A stretch of 64,000 nt of DNA from Rikenella microfusus DSM 15922. GTDB taxonomy: Bacteria; Bacteroidota; Bacteroidia; Bacteroidales; Rikenellaceae. The notes under the pieces were generated by a model, which was not told where the DNA came from, did no database searches, and saw only the letters and a list, made by a program, of their open reading frames with translations. Position numbers and translations under genes: made by a program. Positions 35,378-43,654 of the stretch are shown in pieces. The stretch spans positions 2,267,882-2,331,881 of the forward strand of contig NZ_KE386488.1 in assembly GCF_000427365.1 (NCBI RefSeq), given 5' to 3'. Within the stretch, counting starts at the first letter, position 1, and each line of letters opens with the position of its first letter.

Positions 35378-35983
35378 TTATTTAATGGGGCCGTATTCTT
35401 TGCGGAAAGTGTAATACACCGTGCGCGAAACGTTGAACGTCCGGCAGATGTGGTTCACGGTTCGCCCTTGTCGTAGCATGGCGGCTATCTCTTTTCGGTT
35501 GTCGATCAGGATGCGCAGTTTGACATTGCTGCCGGCCGGTCGGCCGATATGGATGCCTTCGGCCCGGCGAAGGGCGAGGGCTTCTTTGGTCCGCATGGAC
35601 ATCAGGTTGTGTTCGATTTCGGCTACCAGTCCGAAAGCGAATGCGAGCACTTTGCTGTTGATGCTGTTGTCGAATGCGTATCCGTCTTTGGTGCTGTAAA
35701 GAATGATATTTTTTTCGAGGCAATGGCCCATGATGGACATGATTTCGGTGAGCGTACGGCTCAGGCGGGATATTTCGGTGACGATCAGCGTGTCGCCGCT
35801 GTTCATTTTCCGGAGCAGAGGGCCGAGTTTGCGGTCTTTGTTTTGGGTTTTCCCGCTGACGGTCTCGGTGACCCAGCGGTCGATGGTCAGGCCGCGCGTT
35901 TCGGCGAAGCGTCTGATTTCTTCTTTTTGGTTTTCAATGTGTTGTTTTTCGGTACTGACTCTCAGATAAGCGATTACGGGCAT
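35378..35983 (-). CDS. mpi: Mpi-type master DNA invertase (serine recombinase)
   Basis: The 201-residue serine recombinase has the nucleophile Ser10 in AYLRVSTEKQ, the conserved Args in TEISRLSRT, the long helix AFGLVAEIEHNLMSMRTKEAL and a C-terminal HTH (TVNHICRTFNVSRTVYYTFR). It closely follows the Bacteroides fragilis Mpi pattern, including DTLIVTEISRLSRTL and STKDGYAFDNSINSKVL. Mpi inverts promoter segments at many loci. A segment with matching inverted repeats lies at 52744-52918. Two core-type motifs also lie upstream of this gene. Confidence 0.92.
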   Translation of the reverse strand: MPVIAYLRVSTEKQHIENQKEEIRRFAETRGLTIDRWVTETVSGKTQNKDRKLGPLLRKMNSGDTLIVTEISRLSRTLTEIMSIMGHCLEKNIILYSTKDGYAFDNSINSKVLAFAFGLVAEIEHNLMSMRTKEALALRRAEGIHIGRPAGSNVKLRILIDNRKEIAAMLRQGRTVNHICRTFNVSRTVYYTFRKEYGPIK

Positions 35984-36083
35984 GGATCGGTCGGATTAGA
36001 TGGTAAATAATGCTCGAAATAAGAAATATGACAGATAATAATATAACTCTTGAGGTCTTTTCCATGACGGTTAAACTGTTTTT

Positions 36084-36257
36084 ATAAACGTTCCTTTAAA
36101 AGAACACCCCGCAAACGGATCGACACAAATGGAAGTTTATGACAGAAACACCGTTACATCTGTCAGGAAATCAATATTTTATTCAAGAAATCACGAACGT
36201 TTCATATTTTATGATTATCTTTGTTTCAACCAGTTATAATTAAACGAACGTTTTTTT
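36084..36257. other. Three AAACGTTC-type recombinase-site motifs between the invertase genes
   Basis: aaacgttcctttaaaagaaca (from 36084) shares tttaaaagaaca with the right arm of the invertible segment at 52895-52918. acgaacgttt occurs at 36193-36202 and again near 36244-36253; its reverse complement AAACGTTCGT matches the published B. fragilis Mpi core ARACGTWCGT. The last two are in the same orientation and the first is opposed. They may be solitary sites or autoregulatory binding sites. Confidence 0.55.
36216..36223 (+). promoter_or_regulatory. -7 box (TATCTTTG) of the second recombinase gene
   Basis: Exact TAnnTTTG, 88 nt before the ATG at 36311, and lying between two AAACGTTCGT motifs, so recombinase binding could affect this promoter. 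Confidence 0.6.
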
Positions 36258-36310
36258 GGCATGTTTCGGATTATAACCGGTTGTATGTCAGTGTATTTCA
36301 GTCGTATTTT

Positions 36311-36943
36311 ATGAAAAGGAATAACAGGGGCACGATTCGGGGATATTTCCGGCCGTCGGAGGGTACGTACGACCTTCAGAGCGGCATATCGGCATTGATA
36401 GAAGCGGGCGTATGCAGCGGCAATCTGTTTTTCGATCAGGAGGGACATGCGGAACTGGAACGCCTGATCGCACAGACGGAAGCGGGAGACACGGTGATCG
36501 TGTTGCGGTTGGACGATATTTGCACGAATATAGACGAATTGTTCCGGACGGTGCGTCGGTTGCTGCTCCGCGGCGTCGGGTTGCAGTCATTGGGCGAGCC
36601 TTGGTTCCGGCTGACGGGCGAAACGATGCAGGGGCCGGCGCTTTACGAACTGATAGCCCGCCTGCACGATCTTTCGGTGCATCTGCAATCGCGCACGTCC
36701 CGTGCCGAGCCTGTCGTGCGGCGTCCTGTGGGGCGGCCCAAAGGCATCCGGGCGGAATATCGCAAAAAACTGGACGCGGCCCTGCAACTCTATACCGAAC
36801 GTAGGGAGTTGTCGGTAGCCGAGATCTGCGGCAAAGTAGGGTTGAACGAGCGGACGTTCTACCGTTATCTCGACCAGCAGGGTTTCCGTGTGGTGCGGCG
36901 TCCCAAAGGACGCAAGACGAAAACGAACGCCCGGGCCGATTGA
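36311..36943 (+). CDS. Serine recombinase-like protein with degenerate active site
   Basis: The start is placed at MKRNNRGTIRGYFRPSEG, which aligns with the resolvase N-terminus and keeps a Ser (Ser16) at the nucleophile position. At the place of the essential Arg pair (xDRLxR in resolvases; SRLSRT in the neighbour) the sequence is LDDICTN, so both Args are missing. The rest of the fold (AGDTVIVL, LLLRGVGLQSLGE) and a C-terminal HTH (LSVAEICGKVGLNERTFYRY) are intact. It probably binds DNA without cutting it and may modulate the invertase next door. That role is inference. Confidence 0.8.
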   Translation: MKRNNRGTIRGYFRPSEGTYDLQSGISALIEAGVCSGNLFFDQEGHAELERLIAQTEAGDTVIVLRLDDICTNIDELFRTVRRLLLRGVGLQSLGEPWFRLTGETMQGPALYELIARLHDLSVHLQSRTSRAEPVVRRPVGRPKGIRAEYRKKLDAALQLYTERRELSVAEICGKVGLNERTFYRYLDQQGFRVVRRPKGRKTKTNARAD

Positions 36944-36963
36944 GGCCCGGGCGTTCGTTTTCG
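36920..36963 (+). terminator. Strong terminator between convergent genes
   Basis: An 18-bp perfect stem, aaaacgaacgcccgggcc (36920-36937) with ggcccgggcgttcgtttt (36944-36961) and a 6-nt loop, ends in a T-run. It overlaps the 3' end of the recombinase-like gene, and the A-run on its other side lets it work for the minus strand too. Confidence 0.88.
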
Positions 36964-36977
36964 GCCGTCGGTTGGGG

Positions 36978-37514
36978 TCAGAGCGGTTTGCGGTCGAAAA
37001 AAGGGCTTTTGCCGGTAGCGCTCACCGGAATGGCCAACGCTGCGCGGCAACCCGGCAGCATATCCAGCGCCAGGGCGCCTACGCCTCCGGAGTAGAGCAC
37101 GCGGCAGTCGGCACGGTGGTCGGCGGCTACGGAAACGGCCGAACCTACCGCGATGCCCAAATCGTTCGTATTGAATGCACAGGGGGCCAGCGGCGCCTGT
37201 CCGGTCTTTTCGGCGCACGTCGGAAAACCGCACCAGCCGCAGTTCAGTCCCATGACGCCGTATCGGCTGCCGACCAGGACAACGGCGCCGGACTGGAGGA
37301 TGTTTTCCGCATCGCGGGCAAAGAAAGCCCGGCCCGGTTCCGCGCTCATCTCTTTGAGTTTGGAGGCGAGCCGTTCGATGGCGTCTCCGGTCAGCATGGC
37401 GATTTCGAGGTTGTCGATTCCGCGTGCCTTGGGGGCCGTGCGGGCCGCGTTCATCATCAGGGCGGCCACGTGGCGCAACGTTTCATTGCGCGTATCGGTC
37501 TGATTCTCGATCAT
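36978..37514 (-). CDS. DUF2148 ferredoxin-like domain protein
   Basis: The start is set at MIENQTDTRNETLRHVAALM; an upstream frame extension lacks initiation context. The 178-residue protein has the DUF2148 pattern: a helical N-terminus (ALMMNAARTAPKARGIDNLE), a nitroreductase-like core (ENILQSGAVVLVGSRYG) and Cys motifs LNCGWCGFPTC and APCAFN that may bind an Fe-S cluster. Function unknown in the family. Confidence 0.88.
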   Translation of the reverse strand: MIENQTDTRNETLRHVAALMMNAARTAPKARGIDNLEIAMLTGDAIERLASKLKEMSAEPGRAFFARDAENILQSGAVVLVGSRYGVMGLNCGWCGFPTCAEKTGQAPLAPCAFNTNDLGIAVGSAVSVAADHRADCRVLYSGGVGALALDMLPGCRAALAIPVSATGKSPFFDRKPL

Positions 37515-37592
37515 AACGGGTGGTATCGGTTGGTTTACGGCGCCAAATTTACCAAAATACCGGATAAATATCGTATCCGGTTCCACGGAGGC

Positions 37593-39068
37593 TTACCGTA
37601 TGCGAAAAACGATGGGGAGCAGTACGTTCATTTCGGTCGTGCGGCCCTGTTTCGTGGCCGGCTTCCATGTTTTCAGCAACGCGACGACCCGTAAGGCTTC
37701 GGCATCGAGCTGCGGATCGACGCCTTGCTGGACCCTGGTCGATACCATGCGGCCGTCCCTCCCGATCGTGGCCGAGACGTAGACCGTGCCCTCGATTCCG
37801 TTTGCGGCCGCTGCCGGCGGGTAAACGATCGAGGCGGCGATTTTCCGGAACATCGCTTCCCGGCCTTCCCGATATTCCGGCGGCGTCATGCCCTCCGGGT
37901 CTCCAGCCAGAGGGCGCAATACGCCGTCGTTGCCTTTGCGGAGCAGCGAGAAACCGTAGGCTCCCGTTTCGTCCCGGCTGAATACGATGATCCGCGAAGC
38001 GACGACCGCATCGGTGCGCGGGCAGTAAAGAACGATCCGGTCGGCATCGACGCCTGTCCAGAAGACTTCGGCGAATTCACCGGCAGGCCGATGTTCCATG
38101 TTTTTCCGGCGGGCGGTGAATTTCCGGGGCGTGAGACCGGGATGGGCGCGCGAAAAGTCGTAGAAATCCCGCCCGATGACTCCGCCGGCCAGCAAACGTT
38201 GGGGAAGTTCCTTGCCGGCGCGGAAAAAAGCGAGGTGTATCTGTTGTAACGTTCGCAGGCTGAGATTCGGATAACTCAGATGAAAATAACCGGGGCCGAA
38301 AGCGAGCAACCGGACCGGTTGTCCGCCCGGAAAAAACGTCTGTCCGACCTCCGCGGCCGAAAGGGTAACGTGGTCGTATCGTGCCGGTGTGGTTATTTCG
38401 ATCTCTATGTAGCCGTTCCGGATGTCCTGGAATGTGCGGGAACTGTCCCGGAAGCGGAAATGAAAACTGTTTTCGCCCCATCCGTCGCCGACAGCGGAAC
38501 GGAACCAGGCATTTTCATAATCGTCGGTCAGCAGGATCGGTTCTCCTTCGTCGTCGCGGAAAGTGTAGACGATCCGCATCGTGGCGTTGCCGAGTACGGG
38601 AAGAGAGGAAGTGTGCAGGCCGTTCAGTTTCTCGTTGCCCGGCCGGAAAGGGAACAGACCGGTGTATCCGTTGGTTTGCGTACCGTCGTCCTGCGGTTCG
38701 GCCGGTATATACGGGTAACGGCTGTACAGCCGGAAACAGCCGGAGTCGTCTCCAGGCCCGGGTTCCGCGATGTAGAGGCTGTCGATCATCCGCCGGATAC
38801 GGAGCGAATCGCCCGGGGCCAGCCGAAAGGTCTCGTTCCAGGGCAGGGTAGCGGAGTCGATCGGATGGCCGTCCGTTTCGAGTTCGAACGGATTGGCCGA
38901 CGATGCCGCTAAGTAAGAAATATAATCGCGCGGAGCCGTATCGTAATGTTTCAGTTGCCGTGCGGCCGGCTGCTTCGGCGGCGGATATGCGGGCTGTCTT
39001 GTGCCGTGGGCCGCGAGGGGCGGACAGAGCAAGAGCAGGATGTGAAGAGGGAGCAGCAGATGTTTCAT
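37593..39068 (-). CDS. Secreted protein with C-terminal TonB domain
   Basis: The start is placed at MKHLLLPLHILLLLCPPLAA (signal peptide). An in-frame ATG four codons upstream is possible. The 491-residue protein has a large unrecognised periplasmic part and a C-terminal TonB-like domain (VYPPAAAANGIEGTVYVSAT, LDAEALRVVALLKTWKPA). Usual TonB proteins carry one N-terminal membrane anchor; here the hydrophobic start may serve as anchor or be cleaved. A role in energising an outer-membrane receptor is possible but no receptor gene is near. Confidence 0.82.
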   Translation of the reverse strand: MKHLLLPLHILLLLCPPLAAHGTRQPAYPPPKQPAARQLKHYDTAPRDYISYLAASSANPFELETDGHPIDSATLPWNETFRLAPGDSLRIRRMIDSLYIAEPGPGDDSGCFRLYSRYPYIPAEPQDDGTQTNGYTGLFPFRPGNEKLNGLHTSSLPVLGNATMRIVYTFRDDEGEPILLTDDYENAWFRSAVGDGWGENSFHFRFRDSSRTFQDIRNGYIEIEITTPARYDHVTLSAAEVGQTFFPGGQPVRLLAFGPGYFHLSYPNLSLRTLQQIHLAFFRAGKELPQRLLAGGVIGRDFYDFSRAHPGLTPRKFTARRKNMEHRPAGEFAEVFWTGVDADRIVLYCPRTDAVVASRIIVFSRDETGAYGFSLLRKGNDGVLRPLAGDPEGMTPPEYREGREAMFRKIAASIVYPPAAAANGIEGTVYVSATIGRDGRMVSTRVQQGVDPQLDAEALRVVALLKTWKPATKQGRTTEMNVLLPIVFRIR

Positions 39069-39072
39069 CGGG

Positions 39073-39398
39073 TATGGCATTTCGGAAGTCCGAATATACG
39101 TTTTGACATGTCGGACATGTTCGGCGGCAATTCCTTGTCTATCGGCTCCGCGTCGGACGGATTCGGGCCGTCGGGAAGAGGGCGGAGCGAGCCGAAAAAC
39201 ACCGGCGAAAATGGTCGGTATATTCATGTCGGGAACTATATCCGACTTTATCCTGTTTTATACGTATGCCGGGTTTTCAACTTATTTCGACCTGCGTCCC
39301 CTTGCCCGGAAAAACTCCCGGTCTCCTGTGCCGAACGGCACGCAGGGCCGATGGGAGAGGTCATTGTTCGATCGGGAGAAAGTCGTACATAGTTGCCT
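39073..39398. repeat. R2 plus R1 composite repeat
   Basis: 39073-39248 carries the R2 stem (tatcggctccgcgtcggacgg, split as cggctccgcg and gcggagcgagccg). 39249-39398 matches R1 at 63149-63270 in the same orientation: ttttcaacttatttcgacctgc, then ctgtgccgaacggcac and gcagggccg. Both lie in the 463-bp gap before the protease gene; 39399-39531 contains nothing recognisable. Confidence 0.75.
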
Positions 39399-39531
39399 TG
39401 ATGTATATCGTCGGGTTCGTAAATCTTCGCTCCCGTTCGGGCGGAGAAAGTGCGGGACGGATCGGAATATGAAAAGGGCCGCCGGCCCGGACAGGCGTTC
39501 GGCGGCCCGGACGGCGGCTGTCTTTCCGTGT

Positions 39532-40617
39532 TCAGATGGCGTCTTTTCGGGCGTATTCCGAAAATTCGCAACCGTAGGTGTCGGCCAGGTAGTTGTCCAG
39601 CTCGTCGGCCTTGAACGCCAGGCCGGTGATATGCTTTTTCACCTGGTCGGCGTAGTCGGAGAAGACGTCCGAAATGTGGATCCGGTAAGCGATGTAGATC
39701 TGGTTGCCCTCGATGCCCAGTTTGTAGGGCCTGAGGTCTTCGCTCACCAGGTAGGTCAGGATCGGTTCGAGGTCTTTTTTCGGCAGCACGTTGATCGGCG
39801 AGGTGCAGAACAGGTAGTTCCGCTGGTAAACGAACAGCCGGATTTCGGAGCTGCCCTTGTGGAATTTCCACGCTTCCTGGCCGACGCGGGCCAGTACCGG
39901 GTTGATCCCCATGTCGGCGATCGCCTCTTCGCAGAATACGGCCAGGTCGGTCAGCGCCCGTTCCTTGAAAATGTTTTCCGGCAATTTGTTGCCGCACGAG
40001 GGGCAGTACTCTTCCTCTTCGGCGATCAGTTCGTCGCAGCTGTCGCACTGGAGGTGGAAACGGCCGGTATCCAGTCCGTCGGTATTTTCGAGAACGGCCC
40101 GCAGCGTGGCTACGGGAATCCCGAATCCCATGTTGTCGGCATCGGTGAATTTGCTGACCGTGACGGCCACCAGTTCGTTCCGGTCGTTGAGCATCGGCCC
40201 GCCGCTGTTGCCGGGATTGACCGCCGCGTCGGTCTGGATGTAGTAGCTGTCGTCCATCAGCTGCCGGGGCGAGGATACAGTGCCTTCGGTGACGGTGAAC
40301 GGCATGCCGAACGGGTAGCCCGCCACGTTGATCCGCTGCCCGATGGAGACTTCGCCGTTTTCGGGCAGGACGATTTCCGGAACGGCGGAAAAGTCGCCTT
40401 CGGCCGCGAGCAGGGCGATGTCGGCGGCCGGATTGGCCAGCACCACGCGGGCCAGGTAGGCGTTCCGTTCGTTGTCCTGCACCGCCACGGTGCGGAAGCC
40501 TTCGACGACGTGGTAGTTGGTGACGAACAGGTCGTATTTTTTCAGGTAAAAGCAACTTCCGGTACCGCCGGAGTGGTTCACTTTATAGACGGCTTGATAG
40601 ATATTGTTCTGTTCCAT
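39532..40617 (-). CDS. Trypsin-like serine protease with zinc ribbon and YbjN-like C-terminal domain
   Basis: The 361-residue protein has a S1C-type protease domain with His36 (TNYHVV), Asp66 (PAADIALL) and Ser138 (VNPGNSGGP), a zinc ribbon (CDSCDEL, CPSCG near residues 190-210) and a C-terminal domain resembling YbjN/type III secretion chaperones. No signal peptide is seen, so it should be cytoplasmic, unlike DegP. It ends a leftward operon from lemA. Confidence 0.9.
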   Translation of the reverse strand: MEQNNIYQAVYKVNHSGGTGSCFYLKKYDLFVTNYHVVEGFRTVAVQDNERNAYLARVVLANPAADIALLAAEGDFSAVPEIVLPENGEVSIGQRINVAGYPFGMPFTVTEGTVSSPRQLMDDSYYIQTDAAVNPGNSGGPMLNDRNELVAVTVSKFTDADNMGFGIPVATLRAVLENTDGLDTGRFHLQCDSCDELIAEEEEYCPSCGNKLPENIFKERALTDLAVFCEEAIADMGINPVLARVGQEAWKFHKGSSEIRLFVYQRNYLFCTSPINVLPKKDLEPILTYLVSEDLRPYKLGIEGNQIYIAYRIHISDVFSDYADQVKKHITGLAFKADELDNYLADTYGCEFSEYARKDAI

Positions 40618-40628
40618 GTTTTTCGCTG

Positions 40629-41951
40629 TTATTGGTTGTCTTTCCCGTCTTTGTCCGCAGTTCCGCCCATCATCGAGGCCATCATGTTCTGGATGTTTTT
40701 CATGTATTCGCCCATATCGACGCCTTGCATGGCCTGGGCCATTTGCGCCATGGCGGCCTGTTGCATCTGCTGGGCCTGGGCCATGACGGCTTCCATATCG
40801 GCGCCGGCGAACGGATTGGCAGCCTCGTCGTCATCGTCGTCCAGATCGCCTTCCATGATTCGTTCCATCGCGGCGTGCAGGATGGGGGCCGCTTCGTCCC
40901 ACGGCATGGCCGAGGTCCGGCGCAGGGCTTTCGATACTATGGCGTTCACGTCGTCCTGCACGTTGTTGTAGTAATACATTTCGTAGAACTTGTAAACGAT
41001 CATTACGCAACAGGCCATCGCGTCGTCGGCGTTGAGGGCGGCCGTGGCGTTGTCGAAGGTTTTTTCGAAATTGTCCTGGATGTTTTTCAGGTTCGAGCGG
41101 CGTTTGTCCGACACGAACGTTTCGACGAAATAGAGGTCCTGGCTCAATTGTTCCTGGCTGACGGCGGCGATCTTTCGGATGGCTTCCTTGCCGCGGGCGA
41201 TCACTTCCTGAACAGGGATATCCTCCCGGTCGTGTTCGCGGACGGCTTTGTCCAGTTCGTTGAGCAGTTGTCCTTGCGGATGGGCGAAGTAGAGGATTTC
41301 GAGCAGGGCGCTGGCGATCACGTTCCAGGCATAGCCGTATTTCCGGTCGGTTTCGAAACCTTTCACGGCGTCGAGGCACTCGGCGCAGGTCTGCCGGATT
41401 TCGCGGTAAATGCGTTCCACGGTTTCGGCGTCGTAGGGTTTCACCTCCGGTTCGTAGATGCGTTGCGCACCGAATTTGGCGGCGAATTCGTCGTCGTACC
41501 GGTCGCCCGTGCTGCAAATGTCGTAGAGCACGTCGTAAACTTTGGCCGGGTGGGTCAGCGCCAGCGGACAATCGTAAGTGAAGTGGAACCGGCCGTCGAT
41601 CAGTCTGATGCAGGGTAGGTCGAGCACGTTGGTGTTCAGCCCGGCGATCTGCCGGAGCAGCGGAATGCGTCCTTTGTCGGGCAGCGCGAGGAACGGGGCG
41701 TCGATTTCCAGTCTCTCGCCGGTGATTTTCAGGCCGACGATGATCGAACCGTGTGGTACTTTGAATTCGGTTCCCTCCGGGTTGCCGTATTTGCCGCGCA
41801 GTTCGGGATTGATGTAGTCGAGCAGGGCATGGAGCGCAGCTACGTATTCGCCTTGTTCGAAATGTTCGAGGCTCCGGTCGTAGGCTTCCGGGTCGATCCG
41901 GCTCGCTGTGGAGGCGACGGTCGGTGCGTGGTAGGTGAGCGTCTGTTTCAT
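40629..41951 (-). CDS. YbjN-like N-terminal domain protein with Met/Gln-rich tail
   Basis: The 440-residue protein starts with a domain like YbjN/secretion-chaperone folds (GSIIVGLKITGERLEIDAPF, FHFTYDCPLALTHPAKVYDV), followed by a helical central region and a C-terminal acidic run and Met/Gln/Ala-rich helices (MAQAQQMQQAAMAQMAQAMQ). The same fold appears at the C-terminus of the protease 11 nt downstream, so the two may interact. No known name. Confidence 0.75.
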   Translation of the reverse strand: MKQTLTYHAPTVASTASRIDPEAYDRSLEHFEQGEYVAALHALLDYINPELRGKYGNPEGTEFKVPHGSIIVGLKITGERLEIDAPFLALPDKGRIPLLRQIAGLNTNVLDLPCIRLIDGRFHFTYDCPLALTHPAKVYDVLYDICSTGDRYDDEFAAKFGAQRIYEPEVKPYDAETVERIYREIRQTCAECLDAVKGFETDRKYGYAWNVIASALLEILYFAHPQGQLLNELDKAVREHDREDIPVQEVIARGKEAIRKIAAVSQEQLSQDLYFVETFVSDKRRSNLKNIQDNFEKTFDNATAALNADDAMACCVMIVYKFYEMYYYNNVQDDVNAIVSKALRRTSAMPWDEAAPILHAAMERIMEGDLDDDDDEAANPFAGADMEAVMAQAQQMQQAAMAQMAQAMQGVDMGEYMKNIQNMMASMMGGTADKDGKDNQ

Positions 41952-42015
41952 GGTTCAGGGATTAGTCGGGTTAGGGCGCGGCGGGCGAAACGAGTTTTCG
42001 GCGGCCCGTCGTCGG

Positions 42016-42582
42016 TCAGTATTTTCCTTCGTAAACGGTAAAACGTTTGCCCAGTTTGTCACGGATGATCCGCAGGGCGGTTTTGCGGTCGGCTACGCGT
42101 TCGAGCACCGGAAAGTTCGCGGCGGCGACTCCCGGCGCGCTGCGGCGGGTGACGTGCAGTTCGGTATGGGCAAAGAAAGATGCGAAGATTTTCTTAAATA
42201 TCAAAGCGATATAACTACGGTAGGTGATTACGCCGGTCAGTTCGGCCCGGTTGATGTCGTCCCATGCGAGTTTTTCGGTCATGAAAGGGTAGAAGCCCGG
42301 AATGGTGATCCGTTCGTTGTCGAAGGTCGCTTTGCGGGTGAAGGCGCAGTAGAGTGCGGCCAGTCCGTAGAGGGCCATGACGGCGCACAGTATCCAGTAG
42401 TACGTGTTCCAGCCTCCGGCGGCTTCCCCGCCTCCGGCGCTCAGGAACAGCACGACGGCGACGCCCCATGCCACGACGGTTTGCAGCAGGTAGAAGGTCT
42501 TGTTTACGGCCAGTACGTAGGTGTCTTGTGCGGGTAGTCGAACGTCGTCGGAGGCCCGGAGGAGTTTGTCGATTTTTCCCAT
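42016..42582 (-). CDS. Two-helix membrane protein with PH-like domain
   Basis: The 188-residue protein has two transmembrane helices near residues 31-50 and 62-82, followed by a cytosolic domain (ATFDNERITIPGFYPFMTE) similar to bacterial PH-like YdbT-type domains. It is part of the lemA-protease gene group, separated from the next upstream gene by R3 repeats. Function unknown. Confidence 0.72.
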   Translation of the reverse strand: MGKIDKLLRASDDVRLPAQDTYVLAVNKTFYLLQTVVAWGVAVVLFLSAGGGEAAGGWNTYYWILCAVMALYGLAALYCAFTRKATFDNERITIPGFYPFMTEKLAWDDINRAELTGVITYRSYIALIFKKIFASFFAHTELHVTRRSAPGVAAANFPVLERVADRKTALRIIRDKLGKRFTVYEGKY

Positions 42583-42743
42583 GGTTTCGTTTTTTTCGAG
42601 GTTGGTAATTCGGTTGTCCGGTACCGGGACAGGGTATGTTCGTATTGGAAAACGGGCGGTACCGATACCGGCGATCGGAGGGTATTCCTTCTTCGGTCTG
42701 GCAGGAGGCGTCCGGTCCTCCGATGACGCGGAAACTTATTTAA

Positions 42744-42975
42744 TTGTACGGTTAAAATACCTCATTTTTCGGCTTTGCGCCCACCCCCCGGAGCGGCGGA
42801 GCCGCTTGGGCGCCAAAGCCGGCGATTCTTTCGAATCGCATCAATAAAAATCGTACGGTTAATTCATACGGTGTAGCCCGGAGCCAGCGAGGGTCAGACC
42901 GGGCTTTGCGAGCGTTGCAGCCCTTCGCTGGGGGTGGCTCCGGGCTGGCCGCTACGCGGATCAATAACCGTACGA
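42744..42975. repeat. Two R3 units; the second with perfect 10-bp terminal inverted repeats
   Basis: Unit 1 starts ttgtacggtt (42744-42753) and contains the stem ggctttgcgccca/tgggcgccaaagcc. Unit 2 is bounded by tcgtacggtt (42851-42860) and aaccgtacga (42966-42975) and holds the stem cccggagcca (42877-42886)/tggctccggg (42935-42944). Occupies most of the 487-bp gene-free gap 42583-43069. Confidence 0.8.
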
Positions 42976-43069
42976 TTATTTTGATTCCGGGTCGGGGTTC
43001 GGGAGCAGCAGGGGGCAGACCGACAGGAATGCCCGGAGGTGCCGTCTCTTTCCGGCTACGGATATCCGG

Positions 43070-43630
43070 TCACTCTTTGACCGGATGGATAGATTTGATG
43101 ACGCTTTTGTATTCGTCGTATTCGCGGCCCGATACGGTGACGACGTCGGTGATGCCCCGGAACTCCGACGACGAAACGTAGGCCCGCAGTTGCAGATAAA
43201 ATTCTTTGCCGGCGGCATCTTCGTAAACATAAAGCTGCAAGGGTTCATTGTCGCTTTCGGCGGCGTCGGCCAAAAAATCGAAATCGTGGCGGTGGAATGC
43301 CTGGACGATTTCCGTCGCGTCGGTATTCACGCGGTCGAATTTTTTCAGCCCGATCCGTTTGATTTTGCCGCCGGACAGTTTGTTGTAGTAATTTTCTCCG
43401 CTGACATAAGCAGCCAACAGACAGAACAGCGCGCCCAGAACGGCTGCCGCCCGGATCAGCCAGAGGGGAAGCACAGGAACGACGTGCGGAAAGATAACGA
43501 GCAATATGCAGGCTACGGCGCCGAGTCCGTAAAGCGCTTTTTTGGCCGGTTGCGTCCGTTTTTCGAATTTTTCGGGGTGATTCTGGCAGTAGATTTCGAA
43601 CGTGTAGGGGAATTCCTGTTTTTCAGTCAT
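43070..43630 (-). CDS. Two-helix membrane protein of the lemA operon
   Basis: The 186-residue protein has two adjacent transmembrane helices (residues about 31-72) and a soluble C-terminal part (FDRVNTDATEIVQAFHRHDF, VTVSGREYDEYKSVI). Architecture resembles the protein at 42016 but sequence similarity is low. It lies 24 nt downstream of the DUF3137 gene. Confidence 0.72.
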   Translation of the reverse strand: MTEKQEFPYTFEIYCQNHPEKFEKRTQPAKKALYGLGAVACILLVIFPHVVPVLPLWLIRAAAVLGALFCLLAAYVSGENYYNKLSGGKIKRIGLKKFDRVNTDATEIVQAFHRHDFDFLADAAESDNEPLQLYVYEDAAGKEFYLQLRAYVSSSEFRGITDVVTVSGREYDEYKSVIKSIHPVKE

Positions 43631-43654
43631 AGGGTTTGGGGTGTTAAAGGGTTT

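Noticed and set aside
36084-36202. Possible second invertible segment between opposed AAACGTTC motifs
   Set aside because: Only the 8-9 bp core is shared, the arms do not extend, and the inner 99 bp contain no TAnnTTTG promoter.
41935-42537. Plus-strand frame of 200 codons
   Set aside because: Antisense to the PH-like membrane protein gene, which has clear helices and an operon position.
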